From NCBI GenBank assembly GCA_014529385.2, contig CM043971.1, positions 81,883,340 to 81,947,339 of the forward strand: DNA of 64,000 nucleotides, given 5' to 3'. The notes beneath the pieces are model-generated. The model searched no databases and was not told where the DNA came from. It saw only the letters and a list, made by a program, of their open reading frames with translations. The stretch is from Adiantum capillus-veneris. Lineage: Eukaryota > Streptophyta > Polypodiopsida > Polypodiales > Pteridaceae. Below are positions 10,570-23,849 of the stretch, piece by piece; within the stretch, counting starts at the first letter, position 1; each line of letters starts with the position of its first letter. Position numbers and translations under genes: made by a program.

Positions 10570-13500
10570 AGGGCATTTTTTTCCCCCACTAAGAGGGCTT
10601 TTTTCCTCTATGCTTTGTATATACACATACCACTCTAGGGCTATCTAATCTTGTGTTTGCACACGTCACGTCTAGTCTTTAGCACCCCTTGTTCACTTTC
10701 TCCAATTTGGGTGAGCTTTGGAGAGTTTGGCAAGTCGATAAATACTTTGGGCAAGCTCGTAGGGCTTGGTGTGCTCAGAGTTTGATTCGAGCTCATGATT
10801 CGGGCTCATTTCATCCTCTGTTTCGAGTACTGCAAGTATTGTAGAGGCAATTTTGTCCTTTTGTGTAGTCTTCTGTGGTTTGTGCTATATAGCACAAATA
10901 ATTTCCCTTCAATTTCTACACAATTTGGCATTTTTTGCATCAGGTCCAGTCTTTTGCTATGCTGAGAGTAATGATGTTTTCAAGATGTTGTTTGTTGATG
11001 ACAAATTGGATGGAAACAACTTTCCATTGTGGTCTTATATGATGCAGCATATACTTGTTTCCAAGGGTGTATGGAACATTTTTAAAAGTTTCAATATACG
11101 CCCAAGTTCTATGGATTCAAGTTTTGTGGACAATGTTACAGGTTCTAGCAATTCTAGTCCCAATGCTCGTAATGCTTTACATACAACTGAATAGACCTAT
11201 TAAGATAGTAGAGATACACAGTCACATGCATTGATTATGCTATGTGTCAAGCACGTCAAAACTCCTCATATCTGTTGAGCAAAAAAAGAAAAATAGGCTT
11301 GGGATATTCTAGCTAGATTGTGTGTTGGTCACAATGAGGCAATCTTACTTGCGCAAACAGCTAGAATAAAAAATCATGCATGAGGAAGATGAAATGGACA
11401 TTTATCTTGTTGGAATCAAAGATATCAACAATGATTGCTACAGGTAAAGTCTTTCCCGACCATTTACTTATGTGGACCGTTTTTGATGCATTACTAGATC
11501 ATATCTTACATTCGCTTCAACTTTGAGACTTGTTACACAAGGCAATGTTAATGTTGTCAAGTTTGATGGCTTGGTGAGTTTTCTATTACAAGAGGCTATG
11601 TCAAGGAGAAATAGGGCTCAACAAGGTGCTGCTAATCAGGCTTTTGTTGCTACACAAAGAAGAGGTAGCAATAACAATGCTGCTACTTTCAATGTTCCTT
11701 CTTCAGGTAGCAAACCATTCATAACAAATGCCTCCCATAGCAACAATGTATTTGGTAAATTTGCCAACCATTGCAAAATCTATAAATTTTGTTGTTGATG
11801 CAAAATGGGCTTTTAGTGTGGAATGTCAATGTGACCCTTGTGCCCATGACACATGCATGATTGAGGCTGCAGATTCACATTTGTGGTATTTTAACAGTGG
11901 TGCTATAAAGTACAATACATCTCATGGTGACTTGTTGCTATGGGAGGCATTTGTTACGAATGGGATATTGTCACTTGTGTCAACAATGCCTCTTATCCAA
12001 TTCAGGGAGATTGTACTCATTGCAGTTAAAGGTAGTTCCTTTACACTTTCTGACGTACTCTTTGTGCCTGGAATCAAGAAGAAATTATCTTTAGTTTTTG
12101 CACAAGACTTGGTCTTGTTGTAAATCAGGTCATTGTCTCGTGGGCTATACAAGTTCAATTCTTATGACGTGTGAAAAACTTTACAAATGCAGTTGAAGAC
12201 TTTTGGAGTTGTTTCATATGAAAAACTATGGCATGCACATTTTAGACATCTTAATTTTGCCAATTTGATGGGTTTGCAAAAATATGCTATGATTGCCTCA
12301 TTGCCCCCTTTGGAGGCACCACCTAGCATGTTTGTGAAGGCTGTATTTTGGAGAAAATACAACATTCTAAGTTTTTAAAATATGGTTTAGTGTAGACTAC
12401 TCGCAACTTGCAGCTTGTTTAGAGTGATGTTTGCGGCCTAATGCACACTCCTTCTTTTAGCAATAATTTTGTACTTTGTGACTTTCATTGATAATTACTT
12501 TTGGTATACATGTGTATATCCACTTGAGGCTAAATTTGAAGTGTTTATGTGCTTAAAATATTTTTTTTTGTTGACTAAAAATGTATGTGGTTGTACAATG
12601 GGCACCCCCTGTTCTAATTGAACGGAGGGACTATATGTCAAAAGAATTTGATGCATTTTTGGTTTGTCGTGGGATAAAAGACTAATGTTTAGTGCCTTAT
12701 ACACCTCAAAAAAACGGTGTTGTTGAAAGGAAAAACAAGTCACTTATGTAGTTGGCATGATGCACGGTCAAAAGCCAAGCTTTACCACATGCTATTTGGC
12801 TACAAGATGTTATGTGTACTGCCTACATACTTAAAATAAGTATCCCACCAAAGCTTTGCATTCTAGACTCCATATGAAGCATGGCATGATAAGAAGCCAT
12901 CCATTGATCACTTACTTATTTTTGGTTGATTGGCTTATTCTCTAGTGCCGCAACAACAACGATGGAAATTGGATGGTAAGGCTATCAAATGTATCTTTGT
13001 TGGTTACAGTGCTGAAAGCAGGGGTTACATGTTATATCATCCATTGTTAAAACGTATCTTTATGTTTTTTGGAAGATGCAGTTCATCCCTTGTTGTCATG
13101 TGCTAAAAAGATAGGTGCAAGATCATCTAACATTTTTGATACCTTGTTGCCTCTTTTCAATGGTGGGAATACAAATGTAAGACCAAATGAGGCAAATATT
13201 TAGCCCACACAAGTTTCAAGTAATGTTATAGAGCATCCTATTTTTGATGCAGATGTAAATGATGCACTTGCTACCGATGAAATAGAAGAGGCTAGAGGTG
13301 TGCAAAATGACTGATGCATACTTTGTGTGACAATATATTGTATGCACCGTTATCCAATTGTACTCGTTTTGGTTCTCATCATGCTTCTTGTGCATCGCAT
13401 TGTTATGCTTTGGCTGTGTCAAATATGTGTGATGAGCTTAAACCTCTTACGTATGATGAAGCAAAAAAATTAGAGAATTGGATGGCTTTTATGCAAAGAT

Positions 13501-15120
13501 GAATATGAGGCACTTGTGAAGAACAAATTTGGTCTTTATGTGACTTGCCTCTTGGAAATAAGGCCATCGGTACAAAGCGGGTTTATAAGTTGCAACATAA
13601 GCCGGATAGTAGTATTGAGCGCTATGAACCAAGGCTTGTTGAAAAAGACTACTTTTTGGAATGATGACTTGTATAAGGAATGTCTGTACTGCTACCTCAT
13701 GGTTTTGTCAAGAAAGAGATGGAAAAAAGGTGTGTAAATGTAATAAATCATTGTATGGTTTGAAGAAATCTTCTCATGCTTGGTATGAGAAAATACACAA
13801 CCATTTGACTGCATGTGGCTTTTGAAATAGTCCATCTAAGAGCACTTTGTATGTAAAACATACCGATGATGTATATCTTGTCATTTTTGTGTATGTGGAT
13901 GATTTATTGCTCACTGGTGTGAGTGTAGCACATATCGTTGAATTTAAGGATGATTTGAATGCCACATTTGAGACATCAGATTTGGGTCTTTTGCATCATT
14001 ATTTGGGCATTCAGTTTAAGAAATGCGATGAGTATAATGGCATTATTCTAGGCAAAGTATGTGCAAACTGTGCTAAGAAGATTTGGAATTAAAGATTGCA
14101 AGCCACTTGCACTCCAATGGAGACATGTTTGAAGTGAAATCTACATGATACTAAAGATCCTGCACATGTTACCCTCTACCAAATAGATGTTGGTTGTCTC
14201 ATTTATGTATGCATTACAAGGACGGATATTTAGTTTTCGGTCTCGCAAGTGAGAAGTTTTTAGAAGCCAAGGTCTAAGCATAAGCAGACATTTAAGAGGA
14301 TCTTTTTCTATTTGAGTGGCAGTATATATTTTGGGTTGTTTTATCCCAAGGTGAGATCATCGTTGCTAGATTTACATGCTTATTTTGACTCAGATTGGGC
14401 TCCTTGCTATAACACAAGAGTGTCCATGAGTAGAATTTATTTCATGTTGGACAGTTCATGCATATCTTGGTTGAGCAAGAAGCAACCTTCTGTGGCCACC
14501 TCTAGTTGTGACGCCTACATGGCATCTTTCATTGCTATGGTTGAGTATGTGTGGCTATGATGCCTTATGATTGATTTGGGAGTTGGTTGGCACTCTCATC
14601 TACAGTGACTGTCAGAGTGCATTGATAGTTCCAAGGAACCCAATCATTCATACTCGCACAAAGCACATCAATGTGCATTATCATCGTGTCACAGAGACAC
14701 TCTCAGTTGAAGGGATCAACTTGGTTTATAACAACATAGGAAAACCTTGTGGATCTGTTCAAAAATGCTTTGCCTCGTGATAAGTTTGAAGCTTTTTGCA
14801 AAGCTTTGGGCTTGCTTCCCTTTGTGGGTTGGTCATGTCCATAGGGCATGGCGCTTCCCTATACCTTGCCCTATACTCTGAGTGCTAGCTCTCGTTCATT
14901 GCATCAATACCAAGGGGCATTTGTTGCCATGTATATGAAAGTGATGTATGTGAACACACTTAGGACTTCCACGGCACTTTTTTCCCACACTATATATGTT
15001 AGTGATGTATGTGAACACACTTGGGGCCACCACAACACTTTTTACCTCACTAGAGAGTTTCTTTCCCCATGCTTTGTAGGTATGCCCATCTAGTCTTGTA
15101 TACACTTAGTAATATACTCT
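10570..15120 (+). mobile_element. Degenerate Ty1/copia retrotransposon nested in a LINE
   Basis: The copia domain order is readable in broken frames. Gag (DDKLDGNNFPLWSYMMQHIL) is near 10,990-11,110. A protease-like WYFNSGA lies near 11,885, with Asn in place of the catalytic Asp of D-S/T-G. The GAG-pre-integrase is near 12,230 (LWHAHFRHLNFANLMGLQ) and the integrase end near 12,710 (NGVVERKNKSLM). The RT (KKSLYGLKKSSHAWY, then YVDDLLL near 13,892) and RNase H (SDWA, ISWLSKKQPSVATSS) follow, ending near 14,780. The flanks at about 10,580-10,680 and 15,045-15,115 share diverged similarity (CACTA, ATGCTTTGTA, TCTTGT), so they may be worn LTRs. It has at least ten stops or shifts and is dead. Confidence 0.8.
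14940..15060. repeat. 61-bp tandem duplication near the copia 3' end
   Basis: Two copies, at 14940 and 15001, start with AGTGATGTATGTGAACACAC and then diverge. They probably lie within the 3' LTR or just before it. Confidence 0.75.
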
Positions 15121-16460
15121 CATTGTGTGCCTTGAGCTTCTTCTTCATCTCCGAGCTGTGTGTGCATTCCTACAACCCTAACTCCAAAAAGAATTGTCAA
15201 AGGTTTTTGAGATTTCTCTAACATTTTGCAAAACGTCTTCAATAATGCCATTTCAGCTTGGAATTTTGTTGTTGGGTAGATGATGAAGCATACAAGCAGC
15301 TTCCTCTTCAGTATTGTTTCCAACTAGAGTAAGAGAAGAGTCCAAAGAGACTTCACATTTCACTAGCGCCATTATGTTCTCACATGCTTTATAAACATCA
15401 TGAGACAACACCTCAAAGGAGGCTAACAATCTCACCATAGAAATGCGAGCATAAGTTGATGATGCTTTGAGTATTAGTAATCAATTCACCTTGAGGATTG
15501 AGGATTTTCTAATGTGACAATGTCTTGTCTAGTGTATGAAGGATGAAGCTGAGCCTTAACTAGATGAGTTTGGAAATTATTATCGTTCAAGACTTCATGT
15601 TGCAAAAGCATCTTCAGTCGTACATAACCAATCGCTTGTTATTTAGTGACTCAATGAGATAGCCACGTGATTCATGTAATGGTCATTCACACCCGTAGTG
15701 CTAGCATGGGATTGTAAAGATTCCAAGAAGGATTGCAAAAAAATAATTCTTGTTTCCTTTTTGCAACATGGTGCATGTTGTATTGTTGTGTCATGTGTTG
15801 TATTCTAAATAGAAAAAATCAGATATTCCTTATGAATCCACATTGACCATGAAATTGTCAATCAATTGAAGCATCTAGCATTGAAAGAAATGTGAAGAAA
15901 CAGCTTGGCAATTTAAGAAAAAAAAAAGTTCTACAAAGTGATGCATGATTTCCTATACAAGTGGAAAATGGTCTGAAACTACATGTTGCCTCTCCATAGT
16001 CTCATGCAAAATTTCAAGTAAGAAAAGGAGCATCGTGCATGATATACAGGTTGTCCAATCCGATCCAAGTACTATGATATTATGTAGATTAGAATGTAAA
16101 CCTTTCATCATCAAGTTGTAACCAAGACCACAAGTCCATTTTTTTAACCATGGATACAAAAGAGTCACAAAAGAGTCCCAAGCGTATCTTTCTGGATCAT
16201 CCATGATAGAGTGAGCCGAGTTGGTCTGCAAAAGGGAAACTACTCAAATCTCCATAAAAAACCCTACTTTTCCCAATAAGGATTTTTTTAGATCTTGCCA
16301 TAGAAAGCAACGAGCTCTCACTAAATGAGGATTATATACACCAACTAACCATAACAAATGATCTTTATAATGACTTTCTACGACAAGAAAACTACCATGG
16401 ATATTTTGATGTACAAGAGAAGGCTGAAAATTATTATTAATCACTATCCCTTATCAAAGC
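15120..16460 (-). pseudogene. LINE endonuclease fragment (5' half of the split LINE)
   Basis: Read on the - strand from 16,444: LLWLVGVYNPHLVRARCFLW, typical of apurinic-type LINE endonucleases (GVYNPH...FLW), then SDHFPLV near 15,955, the conserved SDHxPL catalytic box. From 15,438 to 15,120 comes a linker (EEEAACMLHHLPNNKIPS), as found before the RT domain. The frame then stops at the copia insertion and resumes as RT at 10,560. Stops and frameshifts interrupt it throughout. Confidence 0.6.
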
Positions 16461-19212
16461 ATGTTGCTTGTTCTCTACAACACAAAGAACATCGCATTTG
16501 TTAGAGACATTGTTTTACCGCATAAAACTTGTTGATTTTGATGTGAACAAATTCCTCACATTCCTTGAGCAATCTTCATGAAAAATGAAGAACATCTTAG
16601 ATTATATTTGAAAGGCAAGCCATCGTGTGATTGTTTTCTGCATGTTTTGTAGCCAGCACTCCACAAACTTCGCCTTATAATCTCCTAAAACAAGAAAAGC
16701 ATTTTGTAAGCGCATCAAAGAAAATGCTCGATTATATGAAGAAGGATCAGACTAATTAACTCAACCTTGACCAAGGAGTGCACATGCTAGAGACATTATG
16801 TGATATGATATATGTTTCAAACTCATAAAGAAATGTTCACTTTTAGTTCACTTTGGCTATCTTGAGAATTTTTTAAATTAGAGGAGTGTTTTGGGAATTG
16901 ACACTTCAGGGTATTTCAATAATTTTGCCTTTTGTAAATTATCAGGATATTTAGTATTTTGACACATATCAAGGTATTTCAGTAATTTTGATACTTATCA
17001 GGTTAGGGTGTTTCAATAAATTTGATACATTTTAGGGTATTTCAATAATTTTTTCTTTTCAGGGTATTTCAATAATTTTGACACATTTCAAGGTATTTCA
17101 ATAATTTTTCCTTTTTAGGGTATTTTAGTAATTTTTCCTCTTGTAATTTATCTTGCATTTGTAATAAGCAAAATTGTAACATGTATGTCTAACCCTTTTT
17201 TTGGGCATTCAAAGGCATTCTTTTTCACACAACCTCACTCAACCTTTTGTGCTCATACAAAGGTTCACTTTTTGTGTACTCTTTTTTCTTGTTAAGAATC
17301 TGTTTGTACAATCACTCACATTTGTAAATTGTGGAAAAAAAAATATGTTTGTTGCATTATGGTTGTGAGTTGATAATTGTTGTCGGTGATGCTTTTCTTA
17401 CAATGTGAGGAGTCATGAAGGCCTATTGAAGTTCAGGGGGGATGAGAGTCGTCGACATTTTGACCAGTTGACCTAATTATGAGTAGGCAAGGTGCAAAAG
17501 ATAAAGAGAAAGGAGGACAAATCTTGTAGGCTTTCCCAAAAAGATGAAGGGGTAGGGAATAGTCCCCCATTGACCATTTTCGATTTTCAGAGCGGCTGCA
17601 TGGCGATTAGTTGGGAGCCGGAGCCATGGTGGGAGCCTTGAAAACAAGGAATGGTGAGTAGGGGACCATTCCCAACCTACAAAAATCCAAGGGAGGGGGT
17701 TCGATTGATTGCATGAGGACAAAAGATACGGGATTTGTGATTGGCTCCATGAAAAAGATTATTCTGATTGCTAGCATGGCAAACAATCAAACAGTGACGT
17801 GTGACTTTCAAGATTCCGTGTGCTATTGTGTTAGCACAACAGAGGTTTTTGTGTGTTGATGTGTTAGAAAACAAAGCATGTAGACTATACTAATCTCTGA
17901 ATGTTTCGAATGTTGAGTTGGCAAGGATTGGTAGCATACAGGTCCAGATTATGGCTTTTAGTTGACATTAGATGAATGGCCCAAATGTATGGCCCCATGA
18001 CCCTAGAATTTGACGGATAAGTAAAAAGCTTTAGTGTAAATCAATTGAAACAATCAAAATCCATGTTGAGTTATTCTTGGAAACTTGCAGCATTAAATTT
18101 AATCAAGATTGGTAGAAATGTAGTGTGGCGGAATCTCATAAATAACGGACTAGAATTGATACAATCTATCCAACTTTGTCTATTACCCAATGTTTAAAGA
18201 CTGGTAGAAATCCAATGTCAAAGTATTCTTCCACTACCTCTGCATGTAGCCATTGTTCATGCCTGCATCATTGGCTAGAAGGATAATAGGAAGAGGAAGG
18301 TACATTTGTCAAAAGGAAAAGTTTGACTCGAGTAATAATCCAACTGCCATGTTTGCCAATCTACTTGCATGTGTTAGTACTCTTATTTCTTCAATCTATA
18401 TGGAGGTTGAATGGAGGGTTGTTTCAAATGCTTAAATAGCTTAACACCAAAATGGAGCAGACACAAGTCACTATGTCAGAAGAATATCTCAATGGTTTTA
18501 AGTATGGCACCCAAATTCCGGCTTTGTGTGAGAGTGCCGATAATGGTGGCATCCATATATGGTTGGGTATGCTTATGTATCGTGTTTCATGGCTCCCCTG
18601 TAAAAAGCCAATTTTTGGGTTGTTGTGTTTTGATGGTTTGGTCCGCTACGTTACCTTATGGTCCGTGGGTGCTCTTGCTCAAATTGTGGGTAGATCACGT
18701 GATGTAATTTTTTTGATATTCTTAATATAGTATCACTCACATTTGTGAGTTTTGCATTTTTTTTTAAATGGTGCCCAAATTGGAAAAGCGATCATTTTGG
18801 GGTATTATATCCATCAATTCTTATACAGTTATTATATTGAAAATTGAAATGTTCCCATTGAAGAGGTACTTAACATTGTTAATCCAATTCTAGGATTAGA
18901 TCTTCTAGCGTAAGTACTTGCACTAAAATGGGGGATAGATAGTTAGATGATCCTTAATAGACTCAATTTGATGATCCTCATATAAAGAGCAAGATACTTT
19001 GTGCATCCTTGCTCAAAGTTGGTAGAACTTTATGTGTCTTGCCAAGTGAATGCCCAATGTAATCCTAGTTATTATTTTATCTTTTAGGTATTCATTCTAT
19101 CTATTTGACATGATTCTGGGTAGGGCAATTTATGTTGACTAATATATAAGCACACTCAAGTCCCCATTGTAAAATTATTAATTCATTGCCAGGGTTGACT
19201 GGTTCAACAACT

Positions 19213-19216
<4 letters not shown>
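16461..19216. other. AT-rich intergenic DNA with no recognised gene
   Basis: Apart from the minisatellite at 16,908-17,139 I see nothing I can name. Open frames at 17477-17874 (-) and 18253-18730 (+) are short, overlap in several frames and carry no motif I recognise. Confidence 0.5.
16908..17139. repeat. AT-rich minisatellite, units of about 20-35 bp
   Basis: At least seven imperfect copies of AGGGTATTTCAATAATTTT, separated by linkers such as GACACATTTCA or CCTTTT. Copy-to-copy differences are mainly single bases and linker length. Confidence 0.85.

Positions 19217-19283
<67 letters not shown>
19217..19283. repeat. (CT)n microsatellite
   Basis: About 33 uninterrupted CT units followed by GCATTATCTCC. 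It is similar in setting to the CT tracts in the LTRs at 51,242 and 60,423, but no primer binding site follows this one. Confidence 0.97.
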
Positions 19284-19288
<5 letters not shown>

Positions 19289-21479
19289 ATCTCCCTAGCT
19301 CTGTGCTTCCACATCATCGGCTTTGGTAATCCTAGCACTTGAAATTGGGTTATTCAAGTTGGAGATTGATTGAAACAGAGACAAAGGCTTAGTGCCTACC
19401 GTGACTTAAAAGTGACCTAAAAAATTCACAATACTTCTTTTTGAAGTTGTATTTCGAATGAAAATTTTGACATATTGGGCAAATGGGCATTAATAGAAGC
19501 AAGGCTCATTTTTATTTTTATTTTTCCAAACTCACAATTGTGTGTGATTGTATTATATTGCCACACAAAGCAAGGCTTATTTCTAGCAAGTGTGTTGAAT
19601 GCCAAAGTGCTACCTGTCTAGGAGAGCATGAGATCATGGTTTTCTACACATTCCACGGTGGGGTGGACATAATTTCCATTTGGGATGCATTGTTGCAACT
19701 TGCATGGGTTAGAGGGAATCTAAGTTGTTTGATTGACTTGACTTAGCACTACCTACAGAGCATTGGAGGGGGGAGAATGGATTCAGGGCCCCTAACAATC
19801 TTGGTTGACAATATCAATAATCTTACATACTCAAGATCTTTGGTAGACGCAAATGAGTTTACTTGCTTCAGATTTCATGTCCAATGTATTTACACATCAA
19901 AGGACGCTTGGAAATTTTTGAACAGCTTTATAGCACAAGTATAGAAGCAAAGAAAATAGAGATCCAAACGGAGTTGAAAATAGAGATGCACTGGTGTATG
20001 TTGGAGATCCATCACAGGATGATGATTTGATTACTAAGAGTGTTTTGAAGGAGAAGAGAATTAGAGTCCTTACCTACTATGAGCTATGTAGGTGAAAGAT
20101 TTTCAATTTTTGGTATGTAGAAAAAAACTATGCAAGGTATTTAGGGGGACAAAGTTCTGGGGAGCCCACCCATCCCAATATTGACACTTAACACAAGTGC
20201 TTAATTGAAAGATTGCCCAAACTATGCTAGCCATTTAGAACCCAAAACCTTAAGGTGTTGGGGTCTTCCAGTGTATCAAATTTGATGCACAAGGCCACTT
20301 CGCTAGCCAATGAGTCTTACAATTCACATATGCTAGCCACTTTGCCTATCAAGAAAATTTTGTGGCATTATGAATCTCAAGAAAAGTTTCCTAATCAAAA
20401 GAAAGAATAGAAGAAGCTCTATCTGACAAGAGGGACACAAAAAAAGGACCATCATGGTTGTGGGTGGTTTGTGGCATTACTAATCTCAAGACAAGTTTGC
20501 TAACTAAAAGAAAGAATAAAAGAAGCTCTATCCATGTGGCTAACCCAAGGGTGGTATATGGGACGTGGTTGAGGGAGAGGGACAAGGAAAAAGATATGCA
20601 TGTCCAACAATACTAGTAGTGTTTCCATTATAGCAAAATTTGGCTAAATTCGTCGAGGATGCAGATGGGAAATTTGTGGGGGTGATTGAGGGGGTTGTAA
20701 ATAGAAGAAAAAGGTGTTGCTAGGGTGCCTCCAATCCAACTAAGGTAAAAACTGATTATGCCAAAAGCACAGCTAGGTGAATTTATTGCTAATAATGAGG
20801 TACGTCTTTCAAAGTAATAATTGGAAAGTTCTCATAATAGCTTGGAAAGAGATTATAAGAGGCACAAAAGGCAGTAGTTTGGTGTAAAATTGAAAAATAG
20901 GGTAGAGCAAGCAAATGACAGCATAGAAGAGGTAATTTGGCATTTCTCGTGGTTGTGTAACGTGCTTGATGGTTGTCTCAACTATCGATGGTGAGATTTC
21001 ATGTATTTGGCCTTGTTAGCCTCTTATCAAAGAGCTATATTTAAGCATGTGAGGTTGGAGGAATGACAAGGTGCTACAAGTTGTGGCAACATGGTAGTAG
21101 CCTACTTGTGTGTATAATATATGATAGAGTAGAGGGTAGTGTACAAAGGTACTCTTGGCATTCTTTTCAGAATTTATAGCTACATTGCCAAAATCATAGG
21201 TTTCCAAATAGGAACCTACCTTGGGCAAAAGTGTGGCTTCTAATTATAAATTGATGACTTTCTCTATGGGTGAAGTGTTGGCTTTCGTTGCTCATTTAAG
21301 GGATTTGCATAGCAACCAAGAGCAAAGAGAAAATAATTTAGGTTAAAAAGCAAACACTTCAATGTTTATGGTTGATTTACTATAAGTGTGACAATTTTTT
21401 CTTGACTTCTTCATTAGCAGGAATCTATAGAGATGTCTTTTTTGGAAGAATTGTTTAAAATGAATTAAAGATTAGAGAA
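19284..21479. other. Unassigned intergenic DNA
   Basis: No recognisable gene. Short open frames exist (19483-19746 +, 20391-20585 -, 21016-21228 -) without motifs. A local duplication at 20,358-20,532 is listed separately. Confidence 0.5.
20358..20532. repeat. Direct duplication of about 65 bp, period 110 bp
   Basis: The segments 20,358-20,423 and 20,468-20,532 both run from TTTGTGGCATTA through AAAAGAAAGAATA to GAAGCTCTATC, with about ten differences. A unique 44-bp spacer lies between them. Confidence 0.8.
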
Positions 21480-23050
21480 AATTACAATCACCCCTAAGGG
21501 AGGATAGGGCCATCCTGGCTGGGAAAGAACAACCCAAAAGGGGGTGGTGATACAAAGGGAAAATTCATAAGGAGAGAAGGGAGCAATAACTTAGAATCAA
21601 ATACATCCTTGAGGGTTCATATAGGGAGAAATTACATGCCTCCACCTTTGCCATTTAAGGGCTTTTTTAAGGTCTTTGACTTCCATGCTTGATGTAGTAG
21701 TGACCATACCGCAAATCTCTTTCATAACTCCAAAGAAGTTGATAGACAAGAGTAGAACGGATGGAGAATGAGCAAGACCAAATAAGCTTTATTCCTTTCC
21801 GTCCAAATCTACCATAAAAGAGTACCCCTAAGGAAAATCCATAACACATCCATAAGGCTACATTCCCCCAATAGAAGAGATTTCCAATTCATCATTGAGA
21901 CATCTACACTGCAGACTTTTTGAAGCTTAGCTTTGAACATCTCGTTAAATTTACAGTGAACAAACATATGGAACAAAGATTCTTCATGTATTTTACACCT
22001 AGGACAGGTTCCATCTTAAAACCCAATTATTTTAGCTTTGGTACTTGTCCAAACTCCTTGATGAAGAATTAACCACATGAGACAGCTGTGTTTTATGGCT
22101 AGAGGGCAAGGCCAAATACACTTAAATATGTATTCCCATTGTTTGGCATTCCAGGATAACTTCCATTTAAGATTGAGCTTCCTAATAGGATTATATCCAT
22201 TATGGAATCTACATCTTTGGATAAATAAATATTCTTATAGATCTGAGAAACTGAGATAGGCATTCCTCTCGCACATCTTTGAAATCTGTCTTGAAACCTT
22301 TGACAACTATATGAGACTAAAGTTGCACACCCTTGGGAGATTTGGAATTTCTGACTGATCTCTTCTATAGTAAGCCATTTTCGTTCCTTGTACACATCTT
22401 TCCAAAATGTGATTCCCTGATTTGAAAGATTTGTGAGCCCTCCTGGATAATTGCCAGCTTTCTACTTGACCAAACAATTCAAATCAGATGGAATCTTGCA
22501 GCCATAATTAAGAAGAAAATTCCCAGATTGTGGGAGGATTCTAACTATTCTTGTAATCATTCTAAGCCTTCTAGAACCCACAGACAAATAGAGACCCTCT
22601 AAGGATGAAGTTAACATCAGAAATTAAAATTTCTTGCAAAGAAAGCCCAGACCACACTCTGTATCCTTTTAGATGTAAGTGATGACTTTCCTTTTGATTA
22701 GTACAACCCAAAAATTAGAAGAGGATGATCCCCTCATGATCCATTTATTGGCCAACTTGTTTGAGAGGTGTTGTAGATTGAGAATCCCCAAACCTCCCAA
22801 CTCCTTGGGTCTACATCAAGTTTCCCAAGAGACTTTAGGAATATTTTTAATCTCTTCTGATCCTCCCACAGAGATCTTCTTGCCAAAGTGAATACTTTGT
22901 TCAATTGGTACTATGAAGGAGACCAGCAAAACAACAAAGAAGATAATAAGTAGTGATTCAACACAAAAACTCTTGGAGAAATGTTGGGCTAATGGTTCTA
23001 CCAAGAGAAAAGCTTTTTTATGAATCTTTCCAATACCTAACTCCATTTGT
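21480..23050 (-). pseudogene. LINE ORF2 C-terminal part with RT zinc-binding domain
   Basis: Reading down the - strand, broken frames give VSWETWCRPKELGGLGIL, then NLQHLSNKLANKWIMR, the usual region after the LINE RT (W..LC.PK..GGLG). CPRCKIHEESLFHMFVHC follows near 22,000, the Cys/His zinc-binding motif that ends many plant LINE ORF2 proteins. Stops and shifts are frequent. The catalytic RT part is missing: directly upstream in the - sense lies an ORF1-like segment. Confidence 0.65.
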
Positions 23051-23099
23051 GATTAAAGGAAACATTAAAACCCATTGGAATACCCATCAATCTGAAAAT

Positions 23100-23760
23100 T
23101 TATCCATCTTCTTTATTTAGAAATGCTCCATCTAGGATTGAGGTGCTAGGGGTATCCATTGAACTAGATGCAATGTGGCTCTGTATGGTTTGACCTTTAC
23201 TGGTTGCTAATTCAGGAGCACTCAATTGCTCGACTAGCATGGATGCTAACATAGGGGCCTTTGCCTTTAGCTCTCTTTGTTGCTCTGCCTTGTGTAAGCT
23301 TTTGATTTCCTTTTTCCTAGCTGCTAGGATATATCGATCGGCCTTTTGCACTTTGGCAAGGCTTCTACCATCAGGCAATATAACCTCGGAGGGGAATAGC
23401 TCTAAAGAGTCAGGGAGTGCAGTGAATGGAGTATTCACATGCACACTCTCCAAGAGCATGGGGTCTACATTGGTCATGAATGGTGACTTTACTTCCCCAC
23501 CCCCTCATTTACATCGCTAGCTCCATGTTTGGAGCGAGTGGCTCTATTAAAAGTCTCTTTCAAGCGGCTAAGCACACTCGGCCCAGACTGTGGACCCAGA
23601 GCATGCATGTCTTGGCTTGAACTATCAGGAGTGGGCGTCGAGTAACCTTCCATGATGTCGTAGTCAGAGGAAGAGTCACTAGATGCAATATGTGGGTCCT
23701 GAGTGGTACTACCTTGGGTTCCCGCTGAGGGCCTAGAGCCTAATGTGGAGGAATAATGGG
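23100..23760 (-). pseudogene. Acidic Ser/Thr-rich ORF joined to the LINE 3' end (possible LINE ORF1 or ORF2 start)
   Basis: On the - strand an Asp/Ser/Thr-rich stretch (SSDSSSDYDIMEGYSTPTPD) near 23,700-23,600 leads, across stops, into an ORF at 23,477-23,100 with PSEVILPDGRSLAKVQKADR and a basic helix (KKEIKSLHKAEQQRELKAKA). I do not recognise the family. Its position 5' of the LINE tail at 23,050 suggests LINE N-terminal coding sequence brought next to the C-terminus by an internal deletion, but an unrelated gene fragment is possible. Confidence 0.35.
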
Positions 23761-23849
23761 CGCCAGTACATAAACGGAGAACGTTGTCTATGTTCTATTG
23801 TCCTACCTACAACTTATCTCAACATGGAGAGCTTGAGTTCTAGGTCCAC

